Source of the DNA: Cymbidium sinense
Taxonomy: Eukaryota; Streptophyta; Magnoliopsida; Asparagales; Orchidaceae
Direction: 5' to 3'
Assembly (NCBI GenBank): GCA_021442155.1
Contig: CM038221.1
Span: 48,493,648-48,557,647 of the forward strand
Length of the DNA stretch: 64,000 nt
The translations under genes were made by a program, and so were the position numbers. Below are positions 60,199 through 64,000 of this stretch, one piece after another. Numbering within the stretch: the first letter of the stretch is position 1; every line of letters starts with the position of its first letter. The notes under the pieces are model-generated. The model was not told the origin of the DNA. It did not search any database and saw only the letters and a list, made by a program, of their open reading frames with translations.

Positions 60199-61027
60199 TT
60201 ATTCTTCTCCAATGTCACCTTCACTATCATATGTGTCAGAACTCATTGCGCTAGGCATTGTTTTATAGCCCTCATCTTCAGTTGGTAATGGTGCTACATG
60301 ATCGTCATGATATTCACCAATACTAGTAGAAGTCGAGGTAATATGATGAACATAAATAGAAGATGCAGATACATCTCTATCATTAGTGTTGTGCATTTTA
60401 ATGCAGTGTATAAGATTAAAATGAAAAAGATTAATTAGATAATGACTTCGAGGTACATACCTATGAAAACCTTCATTGAGGTCGGTCTGATATGGTTCCT
60501 GTGATAGTATAGTGTTGTGGGACGGTTGGATGAGCTCTAGTGAAATTATGAACTTCGATATCATATGTTTGTTTCAACTCAATTTCGACGTATACAATTA
60601 TAGGTTGTATACTTGTTGCATTAATGACTGACTCACATACTTCATCATCATTTAATGGAGTAGCAATGAAACTGGCACTAATAGAAAATATACATATGAG
60701 ATTAATCCTAAACTGTGTCGAATCAACTTTCAGTGACCTCATGATTCGATTCTGTATGCTTGTAAATCAGCCCATCGTGAAACTTGTATATGACGGCTTT
60801 TTTCCACCAGTGTACGTAGAGAAGAAATCGTCACTAACATTGAGTTGGCCGCCGTAATAAAATACTAAACATACTGTGTCTGAACTCATATTTGAATATA
60901 AAAATATGTATTGGAGATAGGAATGCTGACTACCACATCTGTTTAAATCAATCAATTTATAAGAACTGTATGGATCGCACTGAGACTCAATTTCTATTAA
61001 AGTAATGACAACCAAAATGAATACCAT
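60199..61027 (-). pseudogene. MULE D transposase PB1-like N-terminus and acidic linker
   Basis: SSDTVCLVFYYGGQLNVSDD with FFSTYTGGKKPSYTSF (60767-60910), MRSLKVDSTQFRINLICIFS and ATPLNDDEVCESVINATSIQ plus YVEIELKQTYDIEV (60473-60742), then ATSIYVHHITSTSTSIGEYH and EDEGYKTMPSAMSSDTYDSE (60199-60400). The parts are in different frames, separated by what may be introns or shifts. Confidence 0.72.
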
Positions 61028-61739
61028 CTAGAATTTCAAACCCTAAATCTTATTTTCCATTTTTGACATCTAATCAATTCATTCACAACATAAAACACAT
61101 TCCTAAAATCTATAATAAAATTCACATAATATATGTGTGCATTAATCTCCACTTAATACACATTCCATTTTTTACAAAACAAAGCTCACACGAGCATCCT
61201 AAACCAAAATAAATAAGTAATCCAGTGCTTGCCTTTGTAAAATGAATTGCATAGAACACAATTACTATTGCATCTTAAAAGCTCTGACTTAGTATCGGTA
61301 GAAAGGTAAGACCACCAACCACATATCAAGAGATCCCACAATCAACTCTCTCATATTAAAGTAAGTATCAGTCATGCGTTCCTCATTTTTTTTGCAAAAA
61401 TTATAGTTTCCTTAAAATATCAAATCCACCAACAAATGTGTAAACCCTAAAACTAGCTAATCACATGATAAACTAAATAATCAAATGTTAGAACACATGA
61501 AATCAATCTTACATTTGCCTAAAATTGACATCACATAAAATCAAAATTAAATAAAAAGGAGTTCCAAAAAATACCTAAAAAGATTCTTTCAAAAAAACTT
61601 AATTCCACTCCAAACTTAACCTAAATCATAATACTAGCTAATCACATAATACACTAATAATATGATAAAACACAAAAAATCAACATCACATTTTTTTTTA
61701 TACAAAAAAATCCAAAAAAACTCAAAATATACCTAAAAC

Positions 61740-61900
61740 ACCGCTGCGAGAATGGCGGTCGATTTCGGGCGGGTGGCGACAGGGACGCGGGCTTGGCCGA
61801 TTTCCACGAGCAAATGGTCGGGCGTGAAGAGCGGCGTCTCGAAAGAAAGATCGGGAAGAAAACCGAGATCGAGAGGCTCTGTCCCGATCTCGGTTCAGAT
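61740..61900 (-). promoter_or_regulatory. MULE D GC-rich 5' leader region
   Basis: A GC-rich block inside the right end with CTCTGTCCCGATCTCGGTTC, shared with MULE C. The minus-strand frame 61654-61935 matches no protein. Probable promoter or untranslated leader. Confidence 0.45.
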
Positions 61901-61919
61901 TTGTTTTTAAAAAAAAAAT

Positions 61920-62030
61920 ATTTTAGGCCAGTCACCTGTTTAACGGGCGACTGTGCCTAATTTTAAAATTTTTTTTAATGCATAATCCACTAATTATGTT
62001 TTTGAACGTGCTTATTTTAAAAATTTAGCC
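61920..62030 (-). repeat. MULE D right terminal inverted repeat
   Basis: Reverse complement of the left end with scattered substitutions. The subterminal palindrome CAGTCACCTGTTTAACGG plus GCGACTG lies at 61929-61953. Confidence 0.85.
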
Positions 62031-62091
62031 TTTTGGCAATTGGTAGAAGTTGATTTCTTAGAGCGTGACTTGCCGTGTAATTAGCTTTGAT

Positions 62092-62177
62092 TAGGGGTGT
62101 CAATTGAATTCGGGTGTTCGGTTTGACTAGAATAGGTTGACAACAACCCAACTTCAACCCGATTGACAACCCGACCG

Positions 62178-62264
<87 letters not shown>

Positions 62265-62375
62265 TCAAGTGTGAAAATGAATCGAGTCAATTTCAGGTTG
62301 GAAGGTCAACCGGAACCCGACCCAAAAAATCAAACGGATCAATTTCTTCAACCCGAATCAGTCCCGAAAATTTAA
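62092..62375. mobile_element. hAT-type MITE-like fragment with (AT)n
   Basis: Starts TAGGGGTGTCAATTGAATTC like the hAT-type MITEs at 921 and 24194, with CCCGAC/GGGTTG words, and holds an AT microsatellite (62181-62260, about 80 bp). The expected right end (TTGACACCCCTA) is not found by about 62400, so it is truncated or diverged. It begins 61 bp right of MULE D. Confidence 0.5.
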
Positions 62376-62760
62376 TGAAACTAAATTAATTTAATTTTTT
62401 TTAACATAAATTTAATTATTTCTAAAATTTTAAAATATTTTAAAGTATTTTTATTATTTTCAGATGTAAATTTAATTATTTTTCATCATAAAATATTTTC
62501 AATATGACATAATGAAAATAAATTTAATTCTCTTTATATATTTAATTATATTTATTAAATTCTCTTTGAATAAGATGATGTGGCAGGGCATGAAAATAAA
62601 TTTAATTATTTTTCATAAAATATTTTCAATATGACATCATTAAATTATTTATTTTATTAAAATATTTTTATTATTTTTAAAATATGAACTCTCTATCATC
62701 TAACGTCAGATTTCAAGCTAAACTGAAGTCGACTAATCTTGCTTTATCCTAAAAATATTC
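62376..62760. repeat. AT-rich DNA with a short duplicated segment
   Basis: The words AATTTAATTATTTTTCAT and AAAATATTTTCAATATGACA occur in order near 62465 and again near 62600. No gene. Confidence 0.55.
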
Positions 62761-62899
62761 GAATACTAGGGCTCCCGTTCCTGCTCCCCGACGAAATCCA
62801 AATCCTCTCTTGTCCGGCGGTTTTGGCTGAAGGTATGTTCCGATTACCTCTTAGTAGCTTCTATCCGTCCCTGACCTCTGGCTGCGGCCGGAGGTTCAA

Positions 62900-64000
62900 T
62901 TGTCAAAAGGTATTTCCCTTCGTTCCTTTTGTGAACCGGCCCTCTTCTCTCCAGCTTTGCCTCTAATGTCATTCTCTCTTCCACCCACTTCCTCCCTCAT
63001 TATCATGGACCCTAGACAAACCTCATCATTCTCTCCCCTCATTGCATGTTCTATTAGGTGCCCTCCCGTGCTACATGGGGTGCACCTTCCTCCTCCTTCC
63101 TCCCAAAGATTAAGACCTCCGCCATCACATTGGAAAGAAGCTAGCTCCATCCATGGGTTGATAAAACCCTCAATCTAACCTACACTCCTTGATAGGAGGA
63201 GGTTAGTTTTCCAGGTCAACTTGAGGTTGGATAGAACATTTGGAAACTCTGTTTAGTAGGTCATGCCATTGAGAAACGTCCATTTTATGGATCACTACTA
63301 GCTGCCATTAAAAACAAATGGGTGTTCAAGGGACATTTCGATCTGTTAACACTAGAAGGAGATTTTTTTCTTCTAAAATTTTCCTGCCAGGAAGACTTCG
63401 ACATGGTTTGGGACAATGGACCCTGCTTCCTAAATGGTAGACCCTTTGTCTTCAAGAAGTGATCTTGGGATTTTCGGCCGGTTAAGGAAATTTTTACTAA
63501 TATTCCACTTTGGATTAAGCTTCCTAATTTTCCCTTATGTTGCTGGAATTAGGAAGGCTTCTCTAGGGTAGCTAGCAAGATAGGCATTCCTTTTGCGGTT
63601 GATCATTTAACGGCTACTAGAGCGAGTCTTACTTTCGCTCGAATATGTGTCCAAATCAGCCCTACATCTATTTTGCAGATCTTGTTTTCATTAATCAGAA
63701 TGGGATCAAAATTGAACAAGAGATTCAATATAATTGGAAACCACAATCTTGTGGGAAGTGTTCCACCTTCTCACACTCCTAGGCCCAATGCCCTCTCACA
63801 GAAACCAATCAACAAGGGAATGGGGGCGTGGCAGTAGGAAACCTCAAGGTAGATCATCATTTGGTCTCCTGGAGGAACCCTCCTAATTTGGCTGAAAAAT
63901 TACCTCTCCTTCCTCACAGACGAACCACAGGACCCCTCTTATGAGCCGAGTCAAGCTGTGATTGCTGAAAATCCTCCTCCTCATAATCCTACTCCTCTAA
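62900..64000 (+). pseudogene. LINE ORF1 (DUF4283 with zinc knuckle), broken, runs off window
   Basis: MDPRQTSSFSPLIACSIRCP near 63006 starts a serine/proline-rich region. The DUF4283 core follows: VGHAIEKRPFYGSLLAAIKN, KWVFKGHFDLLTLEGDFFLL, KFSCQEDFDMVWDNGPCFLN and GRPFVFKK, then a stop at 63461; SWDFRPVKEIFTNIPLWIKL, a stop at 63550, and VASKIGIPFAVDHLTATRAS with TFARICVQI. The CX2CX4HX4C knuckle follows as WKPQSCGKCSTFSHS, then a stop and QCP. This protein precedes the endonuclease/reverse transcriptase of plant L1-type LINEs, which would lie beyond base 64000. At least three stops and probable shifts make it a relic. Confidence 0.8.

Larger units (their letters stand above)
55650..62030 (-). 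mobile_element. MULE copy D with plant mobile domain gene
   Basis: A 6.4-kb Mutator-like element with perfect 9-bp target duplication TTTTGGCAA (55641-55649 and 62031-62039). Its ~100-bp terminal inverted repeats run GGCTRAATTTTTAAAATAAG, AAAAACATAATTARTGGA, AAAATTAGGCACAG, then the GTTTAAC-centred palindrome, over 80% alike by eye. Same gene order and family as MULE C: leader, PB1-like N-terminus, DNA-binding and catalytic domains, then PMD, all leftward. The transposase frame is broken by a few stops, but long parts are open. The SWIM finger is lost. Confidence 0.88.

Noticed and set aside
62017..62375. Open frames with YIYIYI repeats on both strands
   Set aside because: Produced by the AT microsatellite at 62181-62260.
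1..64000. tRNA, rRNA, riboswitch or organellar DNA
   Set aside because: No cloverleaf, conserved rRNA core or chloroplast/mitochondrial gene was recognised; the Met-tRNA-like word at 17072 is a retrotransposon primer site.

Overview
The window is nuclear DNA of a flowering plant. It is AT-rich, has split genes with GT-AG introns, a plant amino-acid permease, and the usual plant transposon groups (Ty1/copia, Ty3/gypsy with gag-protease only, MULE with plant mobile domain, PIF/Harbinger, hAT-type MITEs, LINE). A GC-rich intronless host gene and the permease sequence would fit a monocot, but that is only a weak inference. Everything here was read by eye, so identities are estimates.

Layout. 1-15558 (minus): a BAT1-like amino-acid/GABA permease gene whose 3' end lies outside the window. 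Its first two exons (15098-15558) are separated from the next readable exons (139-1945) by about 13 kb of intron. That intron holds two clusters of a diverged ~155-bp tandem repeat, other old duplications, and a frameshifted fragment of a class-3 lipase (PLIP-like) gene. 16673-23246: a decayed Ty1/copia element with both LTRs, primer-binding site and fragments of gag, protease, integrase, reverse transcriptase and RNase H. 24194-24780: a hAT-type MITE with a perfect 8-bp target duplication and a long ATT microsatellite. About 25915-27130 (minus): a PIF/Harbinger transposase relic.

28769-34646 (minus) and 45181-51119 (plus): two related Ty3/gypsy-type elements with ~800-930-bp LTRs that encode gag and protease but no reverse transcriptase. 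Both carry tandem repeats between protease and 3' LTR (a TR-GAG/LARD-like design). They lie in opposite orientation around a 6.8-kb MULE (37266-44050) and one small intact host gene (44217-44651, minus). A second MULE of the same family lies at 55650-62030. Both MULEs have perfect 9-bp target duplications and long terminal inverted repeats. Both hold relics of a transposase followed, in the same orientation, by a plant mobile domain (PMD) gene. The window ends in a broken LINE ORF1 (about 62900-64000, plus).

Only two genes look like host genes: the permease and the 144-codon ORF at 44217-44651. A possible third is a first exon at 34703-35050. The strongest candidates for a less-described system are the MULE family with its PMD cargo and conserved subterminal palindrome, and the gag-protease-only gypsy family with its 90-bp repeats that stay open on the antisense strand in both copies.
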